From Embleya hyalina (GTDB taxonomy: Bacteria > Actinomycetota > Actinomycetes > Streptomycetales > Streptomycetaceae), in contig NZ_BIFH01000036.1 in assembly GCF_003967355.1 (NCBI RefSeq), positions 101,740-165,739 of the forward strand: a DNA stretch of 64,000 bases. The letters are read 5' to 3'. Under the pieces are notes generated by a model. It made no database searches. It saw nothing but the letters and a program-made list of their open reading frames with translations, and had not been told where the DNA came from. A program made the position numbers and the translations under genes. Positions 41,221 through 50,683 of this stretch are shown here, piece by piece; position 1 is the first letter of the stretch, and every line of letters begins with the position of its first letter.

Positions 41221-41254
41221 ACCGGGCCGGGCTCCCTCGGGAGCCCGGCCCGGT
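41221..41254 (+). terminator. acnA terminator hairpin
   Basis: Perfect 16-base arms ACCGGGCCGGGCTCCC / GGGAGCCCGGCCCGGT with a minimal loop, 59 bases after the acnA stop. There is no T-run, but the stem is among the strongest in the window. Confidence 0.85.
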
Positions 41255-41495
41255 GTTCGTGTTCCGCCGCGGCTATCGCCGGCGCTGTTCGGCGCGTCAT
41301 CGGGATCGCCCCGCATGCGCCGTCGGCCCTCGCACCCGACCGCTCTCGTCGCCGGCGGGCGGTATCGGCGCGGGCGTCCTGGCGGGTGCGCCCGCGTGAG
41401 CCTGCGCCGGCGGGCGCATCGGCTCCGCGAGTGCGGGCGCAGGCGCACGAGCACGAGCGTCAAGCGCGCGGGCGCAGGCGCGGGCGCAGGCGATG

Positions 41496-41527
41496 GTGCG
41501 GCCGGTCGGTTTCCCGACCGGCCGCAC
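41496..41527 (-). terminator. Terminator hairpin for the asparaginase gene
   Basis: Perfect 14-base stem GTGCGGCCGGTCGG / CCGACCGGCCGCAC around a TTTC loop, 36 bases past the stop of the gene on the minus strand. With the acnA hairpin it isolates the two convergent units. Confidence 0.8.
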
Positions 41528-41563
41528 GGTCAGTGTTGCGGTTGGCCCATGTGGGCGACAGGG

Positions 41564-42562
41564 CTACCGCGCCGGTTCACTCAAAAGGGGGAAGGCGCGG
41601 ATCGCGCCGACGACCTCGCCGGCGCCGTACACCGGCGACTGCGCGAACGTGGCGAGGGTTTGCTCGTCCGCGCCCATGCGCCACAGCAGGGCCGCGATCG
41701 CGACGATGTGCGCCCGCGTCGCACCGTCCGCGATCTTGACCGCGGCACCGCGGCCGTCCGGTAGGCCCACCGCGTACACCGCCTCCGCGCCGTCCTTGGC
41801 GAGCAGTCCCGGGATCGCCCGCATCAGGTCCGTCACATCGCGACCGGTGCCCGCGACCCACTGCGGGTGCGCCCGCATCGCGTCCGCGATCCGCCGTTCG
41901 GGCGCGCCCTCGGCCGCCCCCGCGAAGCGCCCGAACGAGCGGGCCAGGCCGGCGAGCGAGATGGCGAACAGCGGCGCCCCGCATCCGTCCACGCCGACCG
42001 CCGCGACGGGCTCGCCGGCGACGTCCTCCACCGCTTGGCGGACGGCCTTTTGCAGCGGGTGCTCCGGCGCCAGGTAGTCCTCGGTCGACCAGCCATTGCG
42101 CACGCACGTGAGCAACATCGCCGCGTGCTTGCCCGAGCAGTTCATCGCGATCCGCTCGGGGCCGCGACCGTCCGCCAGCCACGCGTCGCGCTGCGCCGCG
42201 CCCAGGGGCAGGTCCGGTACACACCGCAGCGCGCTCTCCGGCAGCCCCGCCCGGGCCAGGATGCGCCGGGTCCCCTCCAGGTGGAACGCCTCGCCGGAAT
42301 GGCTCGCGCACGCGAGGGCGAGCAGCTCGCCCTCCAGGTCCAGTCCGTTGCGCAGCATCGCGAGGCCCTGGAAGGGCTTGTTGGCCGAGCGCGGGAACAT
42401 CGGCGCGTCGACCGCGCCGTGGCCCTCGACCACCGACCCGTCGGTGCCGGTCAGTACGGCCGTGCCGTGGTGTACCGATTCCAGGAAGCCGTTGCGCCAC
42501 ACGCCGACCAGCGGTATGTGGGCGAAGGCGGCCTCATCGCCGGAGCGGGCGGCCTGAATCAC
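41564..42562 (-). CDS. Asparaginase (asparaginase II family)
   Basis: A 332-residue cytoplasmic asparaginase of the PF06089-type group, unrelated to E. coli AnsA/AnsB. Landmarks: PRSANKPFQGLAML (about 55-68), CASHSGEAFH (about 86-95), NCSGKHAAMLLTCV (about 138-151) and VDGCGAPLFAISL (about 188-200), in the order seen in this family. It hydrolyses L-asparagine to aspartate and ammonia. The start is GTG at 42562 with CGGAGGACCC immediately upstream; the frame is open to 42874 but without signal. Divergent from a small conserved gene. Confidence 0.88.
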   Translation of the reverse strand: MIQAARSGDEAAFAHIPLVGVWRNGFLESVHHGTAVLTGTDGSVVEGHGAVDAPMFPRSANKPFQGLAMLRNGLDLEGELLALACASHSGEAFHLEGTRRILARAGLPESALRCVPDLPLGAAQRDAWLADGRGPERIAMNCSGKHAAMLLTCVRNGWSTEDYLAPEHPLQKAVRQAVEDVAGEPVAAVGVDGCGAPLFAISLAGLARSFGRFAGAAEGAPERRIADAMRAHPQWVAGTGRDVTDLMRAIPGLLAKDGAEAVYAVGLPDGRGAAVKIADGATRAHIVAIAALLWRMGADEQTLATFAQSPVYGAGEVVGAIRAFPLLSEPAR

Positions 42563-42680
42563 GGGTCCTCCGTAGGTTGGCGGCGGCCCGAAGGGGCCGG
42601 GGTGCGGCGGTGTCGGTCGAACGTGGGTGCGGGGTGTACCCCTCAATGATCCACATGTGCATTCTCGGCCGACCACCGCG

Positions 42681-42686
42681 CATAAT
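42681..42686 (+). promoter_or_regulatory. CATAAT -10 element, likely leaderless transcript
   Basis: CATAAT lies 7 bases before the ATG at 42694, so transcription would start at or next to the ATG. No ribosome site is present, which fits leaderless translation, common in actinobacteria. A matching -35 is not obvious. Confidence 0.4.
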
Positions 42687-42693
42687 CGAACAT

Positions 42694-43161
42694 ATGTACG
42701 GCAATGGCGATCGAGACACCCCGGCCTGGGAGCGGCCGGGTCGTTTCGCGCATGCGGCGACGGGGGACGAGGCGCAGGCCAGGCCGCGCGGGAAGGACGG
42801 AATCGCGCCGGCGGGTTGGCCGCGGGGTGTTCGACCGCCCGGGGCGCCGGGGTGGGAGGACACCGCCGTCGCATGGTTGTACGACCTGTGTCCGCCCGGT
42901 TATCGAAGCCATGAGGTACTGCGCAAATACCCGGTGATCCTGGCCCGGATGGCCCGCCAGCACGTGGCGGCGGCGCTGGCCGCGGCGCGGCACGGCTACG
43001 GCACGGCGCGCGTCGACCTCAAGGAGGCGGTGCCCGTGCACGCGCTGGAGGCGACGTTGCGGATGTACGAGTACGAGGGTTCGCGCGCGGCGGCCACCGA
43101 GCGCGCGGTCCGCCTCGTCGAGGAGGCGCTGGGCGGCGAGCGGTGGGAACCGCGACTGTGA
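42694..43161 (+). CDS. Conserved actinomycete hypothetical protein
   Basis: A 155-residue cytoplasmic protein. The first 45 residues are polar and probably flexible; the rest is helical, with WEDTAVAWLYDLCPPGYRSHEVLRKYPVILARMARQH (abridged; about 50-86) and a C-terminus RLVEEALGGERWEPRL. I recall similar proteins in many streptomycetes but no function. The start is ATG 42694 without a ribosome site. It is divergent from the asparaginase gene. Confidence 0.7.
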   Translation: MYGNGDRDTPAWERPGRFAHAATGDEAQARPRGKDGIAPAGWPRGVRPPGAPGWEDTAVAWLYDLCPPGYRSHEVLRKYPVILARMARQHVAAALAAARHGYGTARVDLKEAVPVHALEATLRMYEYEGSRAAATERAVRLVEEALGGERWEPRL

Positions 43162-43397
43162 CGCCGGCGACCATCCGGGGCGGCTGTCCGGTTGGTCGGG
43201 CGGGGCGGAACGGCCGCCGGGGGCGAAAGGGGTGTTCGCCGCCTTCCCCGCGCCGTGTGCGCGCGGAGTGGCGAATAGAGGCCCGATCGTGACGCCCGCG
43301 TTCAGGTTTGACGCTTCTGTGTGAGCAGAGGGCACATTAGAGTTCAGGACTTGCACACGGCACGTGCTTCAGATGCACCGGGGCGAGGGGAACGCAG

Positions 43398-44648
43398 ATG
43401 TCCGACGGCATGACGGGGGCCCGCTTTCCGGAGGCCCAGCCGCCGGGGTCGCCCTCGTCGGGGTCCCAGTCCTCGCTGCATCGGGGCAATCTCGACCGGG
43501 TCCTGCACGCGGTGCGGATGGCGGGAGCGCTCACCCAGGCCGAGATCGCCAGGGGCACCGGCCTGTCCGCGGCGACGGTGTCGAACATCGTACGGGAGTT
43601 GAAGGCCCTCGACATGGTCGAGGTCACCCCCACCTCCTCCGGCGGACGGCGTGCCCGCGCCGTCTCGCTCAGCCGGGCGTCGGGCGTGGTCGTCGGCATC
43701 GACTTCGGACACCGCCACCTGCGGGTCGCGATCGGCGACTTCGCGCACCGCGTGCTCGCCGAGGAGCATGTCCCGATCGACGTCGACTCCTCCGCCGACG
43801 AGGGCTTCGCCCTCGCCGACCGGCTGCTCGGGGTGCTTCTCGACCGGGCCGGCGTGGTCCGCTCCGAGGTCACCGGGGTCGGCCTCGGCGTGCCCGGCCC
43901 GATCGACATCGACACCGGCGCGCTCGGCTCGACCACGATCCTGCCGGGCTGGGTGGGCTGCCACCCGCGCGAGGCGATGGGCGAGCGCCTGGGTCTGCCG
44001 GTCCTGGTCGACAACGACGCCAACCTCGGCGCGCTCGGCGAGTTGGTGTGGGGCGCGGGCGTGGGATGTACCGAGATGGCCTACCTCAAGGTGTCCGGCG
44101 GCGTGGGCGCGGGTCTGGTGATCGGCGGCCGGCTCTATCGCGGCCCCGGCGGCACGGCGGGCGAGATAGGTCACATAACGCTGGACGAGTCCGGCCCGGT
44201 GTGCCGCTGCGGCAACCGGGGCTGCCTGGAGACCTTCACCAACGCCTCCTACCTCCTGGACCTGCTGCGCGGCAGCCACGGCACCGACCTGACCATCCAG
44301 CGCATGATCGAACTCGCCGGGGCCGGCGACGCGGGGTGTCGCCGGGTGGTCGCGGACGCCGGCCGGCACGTCGGGGTGGGCGTGGCCAGCCTGACGAACC
44401 TGCTCAATCCGCAACGGATCATCCTCGGTGGCGACCTCGCGGGCGCCGGCGACCTGCTGATCGCGCCGATCGTCGAGTCGGTCGGCCGCTACGCCATCCC
44501 CAGCGCTTCGCGCCGATTGTCCGTGGTCACCGGCTCGCTCGGCGAGCGCGCCGAGGTGCTGGGCGCGATGGCGATGGTGATGAGCGAGATGGCCCCCTTC
44601 GCGATCGAACGCACGCCCGAGCCGCAGATCGCGGGCGCCGCGATGTGA
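43398..44648 (+). CDS. ROK-family transcriptional regulator
   Basis: A 416-residue sugar-responsive regulator. A winged helix-turn-helix is at about 33-90 ([26 protein letters not shown]), then the ROK domain: [13 protein letters not shown] (about 99-111, phosphate loop), [12 protein letters not shown] (about 210-221), GGVGAGLVI and the zinc motif [10 protein letters not shown] (about 271-280). By position it corresponds, from memory, to rok7B7 (SCO6008) of S. coelicolor, which links carbon control to development. A sugar transporter that I recall beside it there is absent here; dxs follows directly. The ATG at 43398 has GAGGGGAA upstream. Confidence 0.9.
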   Translation: MSDGMTGARFPEAQPPGSPSSGSQSSLHRGNLDRVLHAVRMAGALTQAEIARGTGLSAATVSNIVRELKALDMVEVTPTSSGGRRARAVSLSRASGVVVGIDFGHRHLRVAIGDFAHRVLAEEHVPIDVDSSADEGFALADRLLGVLLDRAGVVRSEVTGVGLGVPGPIDIDTGALGSTTILPGWVGCHPREAMGERLGLPVLVDNDANLGALGELVWGAGVGCTEMAYLKVSGGVGAGLVIGGRLYRGPGGTAGEIGHITLDESGPVCRCGNRGCLETFTNASYLLDLLRGSHGTDLTIQRMIELAGAGDAGCRRVVADAGRHVGVGVASLTNLLNPQRIILGGDLAGAGDLLIAPIVESVGRYAIPSASRRLSVVTGSLGERAEVLGAMAMVMSEMAPFAIERTPEPQIAGAAM

Positions 44649-44784
44649 GCCGTGCCGCACGGATGGCGCGGCGTGGTGGGTCGATGCGAACCATCCGTCG
44701 GCATCGCCGCGTCTAGACTCGATGGACGCCTCTCCCGCACGCACACCCGTGGGGGCGGTGACGGATCCGATGAAGGAGGAACGG

Positions 44785-46719
44785 GTGGCCCTGCTGGACG
44801 GCATTCGAGGACCCCGTGATCTCAAAGCCCTCTCGCCCGAGCAGCTCGCACGGCTCGCGGACGAGATCCGCACCTTCCTGGTGGAGTCCGTCGCCAAGAC
44901 CGGCGGACACCTGGGTCCCAACCTCGGTGTGGTCGAGTTGACCATCGCGATGCACCGGGTGTTCGAGTCCCCGCGCGACAAGATCCTCTTCGACACCGGA
45001 CACCAGAGCTACGTGCACAAGATCGTGACCGGTCGCAAGGACGGGTTCGACCGGCTCCGTCAGGCCGACGGCCTGTCGGGCTACCCCAGCCGCGCCGAGT
45101 CCGAGCACGACGTGATCGAGAACTCGCACGCCTCCACGGTGTTGTCCTGGGCCGACGGCCTGGCCAAGGCCTACCAGGTGCGCGGCCAGACCGACCGGCA
45201 CGTGGTCGCGGTGATCGGCGACGGCGCGCTCACCGGCGGCATGGCCTGGGAGGCGCTGAACAACATCGCCGCGGCCAAGGACCGGCCGGTGATCATCGTC
45301 GTCAACGACAACGAGCGCTCCTACGGTCCCACCCAGGGCGGCCTCGCCGACCACCTGGCGACGCTGCGCACCACGCGCGGCTACGAGCGGTTCCTCGAGT
45401 GGGGCAAGGGCGTCCTGGGCCGCACCCCGGTCGTCGGCGGCCCGGTCTACGACATGCTGCACGGCGCCAAGAAGGGCCTGAAGGACGCGGTCGCGCCGCA
45501 GGGCCTGTTCGAGGACCTGGGCCTGAAGTACGTCGGCCCGATCGACGGGCACGACGTCGAGGCCGTGGAGAACGCGCTGCGCCGGGCCCGCGGCTTCGGC
45601 GGGCCGGTGATCGTGCACGCGATCACCCAGAAGGGCAAGGGCTACGCGCACGCGGTCAACGACGCGGCGGACCAGTTCCACGCGGTGGGTGTGATCAACC
45701 CCGAGACCGGCCTGCCGGTGAAGAAGTCGGGCGCGTCGTGGACGTCGGTGTTCGCCGACGAGATCGTCGCCGTCGCCGACGAGCGGGAGGACGTCGTGGG
45801 CATCACCGCCGCGATGCTGATCCCGGTCGGGCTGCACAAGTTCGCCGCGAAGTATCCCGAGCGGGTGTTCGACGTCGGGATCGCCGAGCAGCACGCGGTC
45901 ACCTCGGCGGCGGGCCTGGCCACCGGCGGGCTGCACCCGGTGGTCGCGGTGTACGCGACCTTCCTCAACCGCGCCTTCGACCAGGTCCTGATGGACGTCG
46001 CGCTGCACAGGTGCGGGGTGACGTTCGTGCTCGACCGGGCCGGGGTGACCGGGCCGGACGGGGCCAGCCACAACGGCATGTGGGACATGTCGATCCTCCA
46101 GGTCGTGCCGGGGCTGCGCCTGGCCGCGCCGCGTGATGCCGCGCAGGTGCGTGCGCAGGTGCGCGAGGCGATGGACGTCGACGACGCGCCGACCGTGGTG
46201 CGTTTCGGCAAGGGCGCGGTGGGCCCCGACATCGAGGCGGTCGGCCGGATCGACGGCATGGACGTACTGCGCCGCACCGGCCCCGAGCGCAACGGCGGCG
46301 GCGAGGGCGGCGACGTGCTGATCGTGACCGTCGGGCAGATGGCCGAGACCGGGATCGAGGTCGCCGACCGGCTCGCCGACCAGGGCATCGCGGCGACCGT
46401 GGTCGACCCGCGCTGGGTCAAGCCCGTACCGGCCGGCCTCGCGCCGCTCGCGGCCCGGCACCGGCTCGTGGTCACCATCGAGGACAACGGCCGCGCCGGC
46501 GGTGTCGGCGCGGCGATCGCCCAGTCGATGCGCGACGCCCGGGTGGACGTACCGCTGCGCGACTTCGGCATCCCGCAGGAGTTCCTCGACCACGCCGAGC
46601 GGAACGAGGTGCTGGCGCGGATCGGGTTGAACGCCCAGGACATCTCGCGCCAGGTGGTCGAGGAGATCGCGTCCAAGACCGCCGAAGCCGACGCCGAGCA
46701 GCACGAGACGACGGCCTGA
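44785..46719 (+). CDS. dxs: 1-deoxy-D-xylulose-5-phosphate synthase
   Basis: Condenses pyruvate and glyceraldehyde 3-phosphate, the first step of the MEP isoprenoid pathway; needs thiamine diphosphate. The 644 residues fit. Landmarks: [16 protein letters not shown] (about 33-48), [15 protein letters not shown] (about 147-161, ThDP/Mg site), [11 protein letters not shown] (about 362-372) and [10 protein letters not shown] (about 540-549). I chose GTG at 44785, giving [13 protein letters not shown], because AAGGAGGA precedes it; the frame opens at 44722 but that part lacks support. A strong terminator follows. Confidence 0.96.
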   Translation: MALLDGIRGPRDLKALSPEQLARLADEIRTFLVESVAKTGGHLGPNLGVVELTIAMHRVFESPRDKILFDTGHQSYVHKIVTGRKDGFDRLRQADGLSGYPSRAESEHDVIENSHASTVLSWADGLAKAYQVRGQTDRHVVAVIGDGALTGGMAWEALNNIAAAKDRPVIIVVNDNERSYGPTQGGLADHLATLRTTRGYERFLEWGKGVLGRTPVVGGPVYDMLHGAKKGLKDAVAPQGLFEDLGLKYVGPIDGHDVEAVENALRRARGFGGPVIVHAITQKGKGYAHAVNDAADQFHAVGVINPETGLPVKKSGASWTSVFADEIVAVADEREDVVGITAAMLIPVGLHKFAAKYPERVFDVGIAEQHAVTSAAGLATGGLHPVVAVYATFLNRAFDQVLMDVALHRCGVTFVLDRAGVTGPDGASHNGMWDMSILQVVPGLRLAAPRDAAQVRAQVREAMDVDDAPTVVRFGKGAVGPDIEAVGRIDGMDVLRRTGPERNGGGEGGDVLIVTVGQMAETGIEVADRLADQGIAATVVDPRWVKPVPAGLAPLAARHRLVVTIEDNGRAGGVGAAIAQSMRDARVDVPLRDFGIPQEFLDHAERNEVLARIGLNAQDISRQVVEEIASKTAEADAEQHETTA

Positions 46720-46739
46720 CCGAGGGCTCGCGCCACGAC

Positions 46740-46798
46740 GGCCCCGAGGCGCGGGACGGGAGGGGTACACCTTCCCGTTCCGCGCCCCGGGGCCGTTT
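46740..46798 (+). terminator. dxs terminator
   Basis: A long near-perfect stem of about 24 bases, from GGCCCCGAGGCGCGGGACGG at the left arm to the matching right arm ending CGGGGCC, followed by GTTT. It starts 20 bases after the dxs stop. Confidence 0.88.
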
Positions 46799-46954
46799 CG
46801 CGTGTCCGGGCGCGGGTGCGGGCGGCGCCTTCGAGGAGCGGGCGCGACGGCGACGAGTATCGGGATCACCCTGACGCGCCGGGGATCGATCCCCCGTAAA
46901 CAGGAGTGAAAGCCCCGATCATGGCAACGGTCTCCGCCACCAGGAGGTGTTGCC

Positions 46955-48424
46955 ATGGCCAACGTTTTGTTTCGGACCAAGAACATCGAACAGTCCATCC
47001 AGGACACCGACGAACCCGAAGGGCACGGCCTGCGCCGGGAGTTGTCCGCCTTGGACCTGATGGTCTTCGGGGTCGGCGTCGTGGTCGGCACGGGCATCTT
47101 CGTGCTCACCGGCACGGCGGCGAAGGACTACGCCGGCCCCGCGGTCGCGCTGTCCTTCGTGCTGGCGGGGTTCGTCTGCGGGCTCGCCGCGCTGTGCTAC
47201 GCCGAGTTCGCGTCGACGGTCCCGGTGGCGGGTTCCGCGTACACGTTCTCCTACACCACGCTCGGCGAATTACCCGCGTGGATCATCGGATGGGACCTGA
47301 TCCTCGAACTCGCGCTCGGCGTCGGGGTGGTCTCGATCGGCTGGTCGGGGTATCTGAACTCGCTGCTCTCACAGGCGGGTCTCGAACTGCCGGAGGCGAT
47401 CACGGCCGCGCCGGGCGACGGGGGCAAGGTCAACCTGCCGGCGCTGCTGCTGGTGCTCGGGGTCGCGGTGATCCTGGTTTTCGGGGTCAAGTTGTCGGCG
47501 CGGTTCAATCTGGTGATGGTCACCATCAAGATCGCGATCGTGCTGCTCGTGATCTTCGCCGGGCTGTTCTTCGTCAAGTCCGGCAACTACAACCCGTTCG
47601 TGCCCGATTCACGGCCGCCGGCGTCCGGTCACGGCGGGCTCAAGGCGCCGCTGGTACAGACCCTGTTCGGGTTCGAGCCGCAGATCTACGGCGCGATGGG
47701 GATCTTCTCCGGCGCGGCGCTGGTGTTCTTCGCGTACATCGGCTTCGACGTGGTCGCCACCGCCGCCGAGGAGACCCGCAAACCCCAGCGCGACATGCCG
47801 ATCGGGATCCTCGGCTCGCTGGTGATCTGCACGATCCTGTACGTCTCGGTGTCGCTGGTCGTGGTCGGGATGCAGCGCTACGACATGTTGTCCTCCGCCG
47901 CCCCGCTGGCGGAGGCGTTCCGGTCGGTCGACAAGGGCTGGATCGCGACGATCATCAGCATCGGCGCGGTGGCCGGGCTGACCACCGTGTGCATGATCCT
48001 GATGATGGGGCAGAGCCGGGTCTTCTTCGCGATGAGCCGGGACGGGCTGCTGCCGCCGCTGTTCGCCAGGGTGCATCCCAAGTTCGGCACGCCGCACGTC
48101 AGTACGATGCTGATCGCGGTGGTGGTCGCGGCGATCGCCGGGTTCACCCCGATCCACGAGATCGACGTGATGGTCAACATCGGGACGCTGTTCGCGTTCC
48201 TGGTGGTCGCGGCGAGCGTGTTGATCCTGCGCCGGACCAGGCCGGAGTTGCCGCGGGCGTTCCGGGTGCCGTTCGTGCCGTGGTTGCCGATCCTGTCGAT
48301 GCTGGCCACGTTGTGGTTGATGATCAACCTCAGTGGCGAGACGTGGCTGCGGTTCCTGGTGTGGATGGTGGCCGGGTTCGCCGTCTACTTCTTCTACGGG
48401 ACCAGGCACAGCCGACTGCGTTGA
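46955..48424 (+). CDS. APC-family cationic amino-acid permease
   Basis: A 489-residue permease with 12 or more helices. The substrate loop is GVGVVVGTGIFVLTGTAA (about 36-53), YAEFASTVPVAGSAYTFSYT (about 82-101) follows, and FFAYIGFDVVATAAEETRKPQRDMP near 262-286 (abridged) is typical of the YfnA/CAT branch of the APC superfamily. It probably imports lysine, arginine or related amino acids. GGAGGTG lies just before the ATG at 46955. The S. coelicolor counterpart beside dxs is, from memory, SCO6014. Confidence 0.9.
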   Translation: MANVLFRTKNIEQSIQDTDEPEGHGLRRELSALDLMVFGVGVVVGTGIFVLTGTAAKDYAGPAVALSFVLAGFVCGLAALCYAEFASTVPVAGSAYTFSYTTLGELPAWIIGWDLILELALGVGVVSIGWSGYLNSLLSQAGLELPEAITAAPGDGGKVNLPALLLVLGVAVILVFGVKLSARFNLVMVTIKIAIVLLVIFAGLFFVKSGNYNPFVPDSRPPASGHGGLKAPLVQTLFGFEPQIYGAMGIFSGAALVFFAYIGFDVVATAAEETRKPQRDMPIGILGSLVICTILYVSVSLVVVGMQRYDMLSSAAPLAEAFRSVDKGWIATIISIGAVAGLTTVCMILMMGQSRVFFAMSRDGLLPPLFARVHPKFGTPHVSTMLIAVVVAAIAGFTPIHEIDVMVNIGTLFAFLVVAASVLILRRTRPELPRAFRVPFVPWLPILSMLATLWLMINLSGETWLRFLVWMVAGFAVYFFYGTRHSRLR

Positions 48425-48511
48425 CGCGTGGGCCGGTTGCCGTGCCGTCGACGGGTCGGGTCCGGGTTCGTTCGGATCCGAGCCCGCCGACGGCGCGGTG
48501 GCGGGGGCGGG

Positions 48512-49306
48512 TCAGTCCCAGAGTCGGTCGGTGTACGTGTCGGTGCCGACCACGGTGGGGATCCACGGGGCGCAGTAGGTGACCCGGCCGATGCCGGAGG
48601 CGTCGATGCGCGCGGCCCACTCGCGGAAGGCGTCCCAGCTCTCGCGCGGGTCGCCCTCGAGGAAGTAGAGCTGCATGCTGCGTGTGGCGGCGTTCGGGTC
48701 GCGCGGGACGAAGGCGGGCGCGTCGTCCTTGAGCGGGACCGCGGTCCAGGCGGCGACCGAGGCGATCGGGGACTCGCGGAGGAAGTCCGGCAGGTGGGTG
48801 GAGAACCACTTCTCCAGGTCCTCCTGCGAGACGCCCTCCTCGCGCTGTACGGCGAGCGAGACCAGGCCCTGGTAGTTGCGGTCGAGCGCGAGTTCCAGCG
48901 GGACCGGGTCCTCGTCGCGATACCAGCGGCTGTCGTGCAGGTACATGGCGGTGTGCGCGTGCACCCGGTGCCGGAAGCCGCGGTCGTTGCCGTAGAGCCA
49001 GTTGACCTGGTCGACGGCCCACGCGTTCCACTCGTCGAACTGGCCGTCGTTGATCCAGTAGATCGCGACGTAGGAGCCGGCCCCGATGGCGGGTACGACG
49101 TCGCTGTCGGCCGGGAAGCGCAGCGCCTTGAGGTCGGCGGTGGCCACCCAGCGGCTGCCGGCGAGCAGGCCGGGGCCGATCATGCAGCCGGCGTAATAGT
49201 GGTCGCGCTCGTACCAGCGGTTGTAGCTCACCTCGTGGCCGCGCTCGGGGTCCACGGCGGTGAACAGCATGCTGCCCACCCGGATCGGGTATTCGGCGAA
49301 GCTCAT
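48512..49306 (-). CDS. EthD-like (ferredoxin-fold) protein of an oxidoreductase operon
   Basis: A 264-residue cytoplasmic protein that appears to consist of two related alpha/beta-barrel halves: NRWYERDHYYAGCM (about 29-42) in the first and LEKWFSTHLPDFLRESP (about 163-179) in the second resemble the short His-containing helix of EthD-type dimeric-barrel proteins. No catalytic site can be assigned with confidence. It is the last gene of the LLM/SDR operon, 114 bases after the LLM gene. The ATG at 49306 is preceded by GAAAGG. It may process or bind the product of the upstream monooxygenase. Confidence 0.6.
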   Translation of the reverse strand: MSFAEYPIRVGSMLFTAVDPERGHEVSYNRWYERDHYYAGCMIGPGLLAGSRWVATADLKALRFPADSDVVPAIGAGSYVAIYWINDGQFDEWNAWAVDQVNWLYGNDRGFRHRVHAHTAMYLHDSRWYRDEDPVPLELALDRNYQGLVSLAVQREEGVSQEDLEKWFSTHLPDFLRESPIASVAAWTAVPLKDDAPAFVPRDPNAATRSMQLYFLEGDPRESWDAFREWAARIDASGIGRVTYCAPWIPTVVGTDTYTDRLWD

Positions 49307-49420
49307 GACGTGACTGCCTTTCGGGTCGTGCGGTGACTCGTGTCGGGACGGGGCCGGTCGGGGGACCGGGGCCGGATGGTGGGGCCGGTGGTCGGGGCGG
49401 GTGGCCCGGGCCGCCGGCGG

Positions 49421-50539
49421 TCAGGCTTGCCGGCGGAAGCGGGTGGTGCGGTGTTCGGGGTCGGTGTCGAGCTTGGGGATGACGTGCCGGCCGAACAGTT
49501 CGATGGTCTCGAGCGTGTTCTCGCGGTCGTCGCAGCCGAGGCCGAGGACGAGCTGGTCGACGCCGACCGATTCGTAGGCGCGCACCGCGTCCAGGACGCC
49601 GTCCGGGTCGCCGCAGATCAGCGCGCCGGCGTCGGCGGCGAACTCGACCAGTTCGGGGGTCAGGTCGGGCATCGTCTCGGGCCAGTAGGGGATGCCCTCG
49701 GGGTGCGGGAAGGTGTCGTGGTAGCGGAAGACGTTGCTGGTGAGGTACATCGGCCGGGCGGCGACGGCGTTGGCGATGGCGCGTTCCTTCGTTTCCGCGA
49801 CGAAGCCGGTGCTGACCGCGAGTACGTTGTCGTTGACGAAGTCGGCGATCGGTTCGGCGTTGACGATCTCGCGCTTGTAGCCGGCGACCAGTTGCTCGGC
49901 GCTCGCCGGGTCGCCGATCGAGAAGCCGAGGACGCCCAGGCCCATGCGCGCGGCCATCAGGTAGGAGGGCGGGCTGCCGGCGGCGTACCACATGGCGGGG
50001 TGCGACTTGCCGTACGGCTTGGGCAGGATCCGGCGCGGTGGGAGTTGCCAGTAGGTGCCCTGGTAGCCCTCGTAGACGTCCTGGAGGAACATCTTCGGGA
50101 ACTCGCGGATCACGTCCTCCCAGATCGCCTTCGTCTCGGACATGTCCTCGATGCCGGGGAGGAAGCCGAGGATCTCGTGGCTGCCGGCGCCGCGTCCGGT
50201 GCCGAACTCGAAGCGGCCGCGGGTGAGGTGGTCGAGCATCGCGACGCGTTCGGCGACCTTGGCCGGGTGGTTGACCTGGGGGAGCGGGTTGAAGATGCCG
50301 GAGCCGATGTGTATGCGCTCGGTCGCGTGTGCGAGGTAGCCGCACATGACGTCGTTGGCGGACAGGTGCGAGTACTCGTCGAGGAAGTGGTGCTCGCTCA
50401 GCCACGCGTACTTGAATCCGGCCCGGTCGGCGGCGATCGCGAAGTCCATGTCGTTCATCAGGGCTTCGTGTTCGGCGTTCGGGTTCCCCTCGCGTCGGAA
50501 CGCCGGGTTGTAGCCCTGAAGAAAGATGCCGAATTCCAT
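49421..50539 (-). CDS. LLM-class flavin-dependent oxidoreductase
   Basis: A 372-residue luciferase-like TIM-barrel monooxygenase that would use reduced FMN/FAD or F420. Landmarks: AGFKYAWLSEHHF (about 40-52), GSGIFNPLPQVNHPAKVAER (about 98-117), GRFEFGTGRGAG (about 127-138) and YAAGSPPSYLMAARMGLGVL (about 185-204). The start is ATG at 50539 with GGGAGAG upstream. Its substrate is unknown; neighbours are an SDR and an EthD-like protein, so oxidation of an alcohol or ketone of a terpenoid, steroid or aromatic compound is possible. Confidence 0.88.
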   Translation of the reverse strand: MEFGIFLQGYNPAFRREGNPNAEHEALMNDMDFAIAADRAGFKYAWLSEHHFLDEYSHLSANDVMCGYLAHATERIHIGSGIFNPLPQVNHPAKVAERVAMLDHLTRGRFEFGTGRGAGSHEILGFLPGIEDMSETKAIWEDVIREFPKMFLQDVYEGYQGTYWQLPPRRILPKPYGKSHPAMWYAAGSPPSYLMAARMGLGVLGFSIGDPASAEQLVAGYKREIVNAEPIADFVNDNVLAVSTGFVAETKERAIANAVAARPMYLTSNVFRYHDTFPHPEGIPYWPETMPDLTPELVEFAADAGALICGDPDGVLDAVRAYESVGVDQLVLGLGCDDRENTLETIELFGRHVIPKLDTDPEHRTTRFRRQA

Positions 50540-50683
50540 TGCACTCTCCCAGTTCCGCGGTCGGGGCGGGTGGTCGGTCGGTGTGCTCGGGTGGTTCGGG
50601 GCGGAGCGGGGCGGGGCGGTCGCGAGGGGTCGCCGGCGGGCTCTGGCGGGCGCCGGCGGGTGCGGGCGGCGGGGGCGGCGGGG

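Larger units (their letters stand above)
41162..41563. other. Convergent gap between acnA and the asparaginase gene
   Basis: About 400 bases with two strong hairpins (41221-41254 and 41496-41527) and, between them, a tract of GCGGGCGCAGGC-type repeats at about 41440-41492. No open frame here looks coding. Confidence 0.7.
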
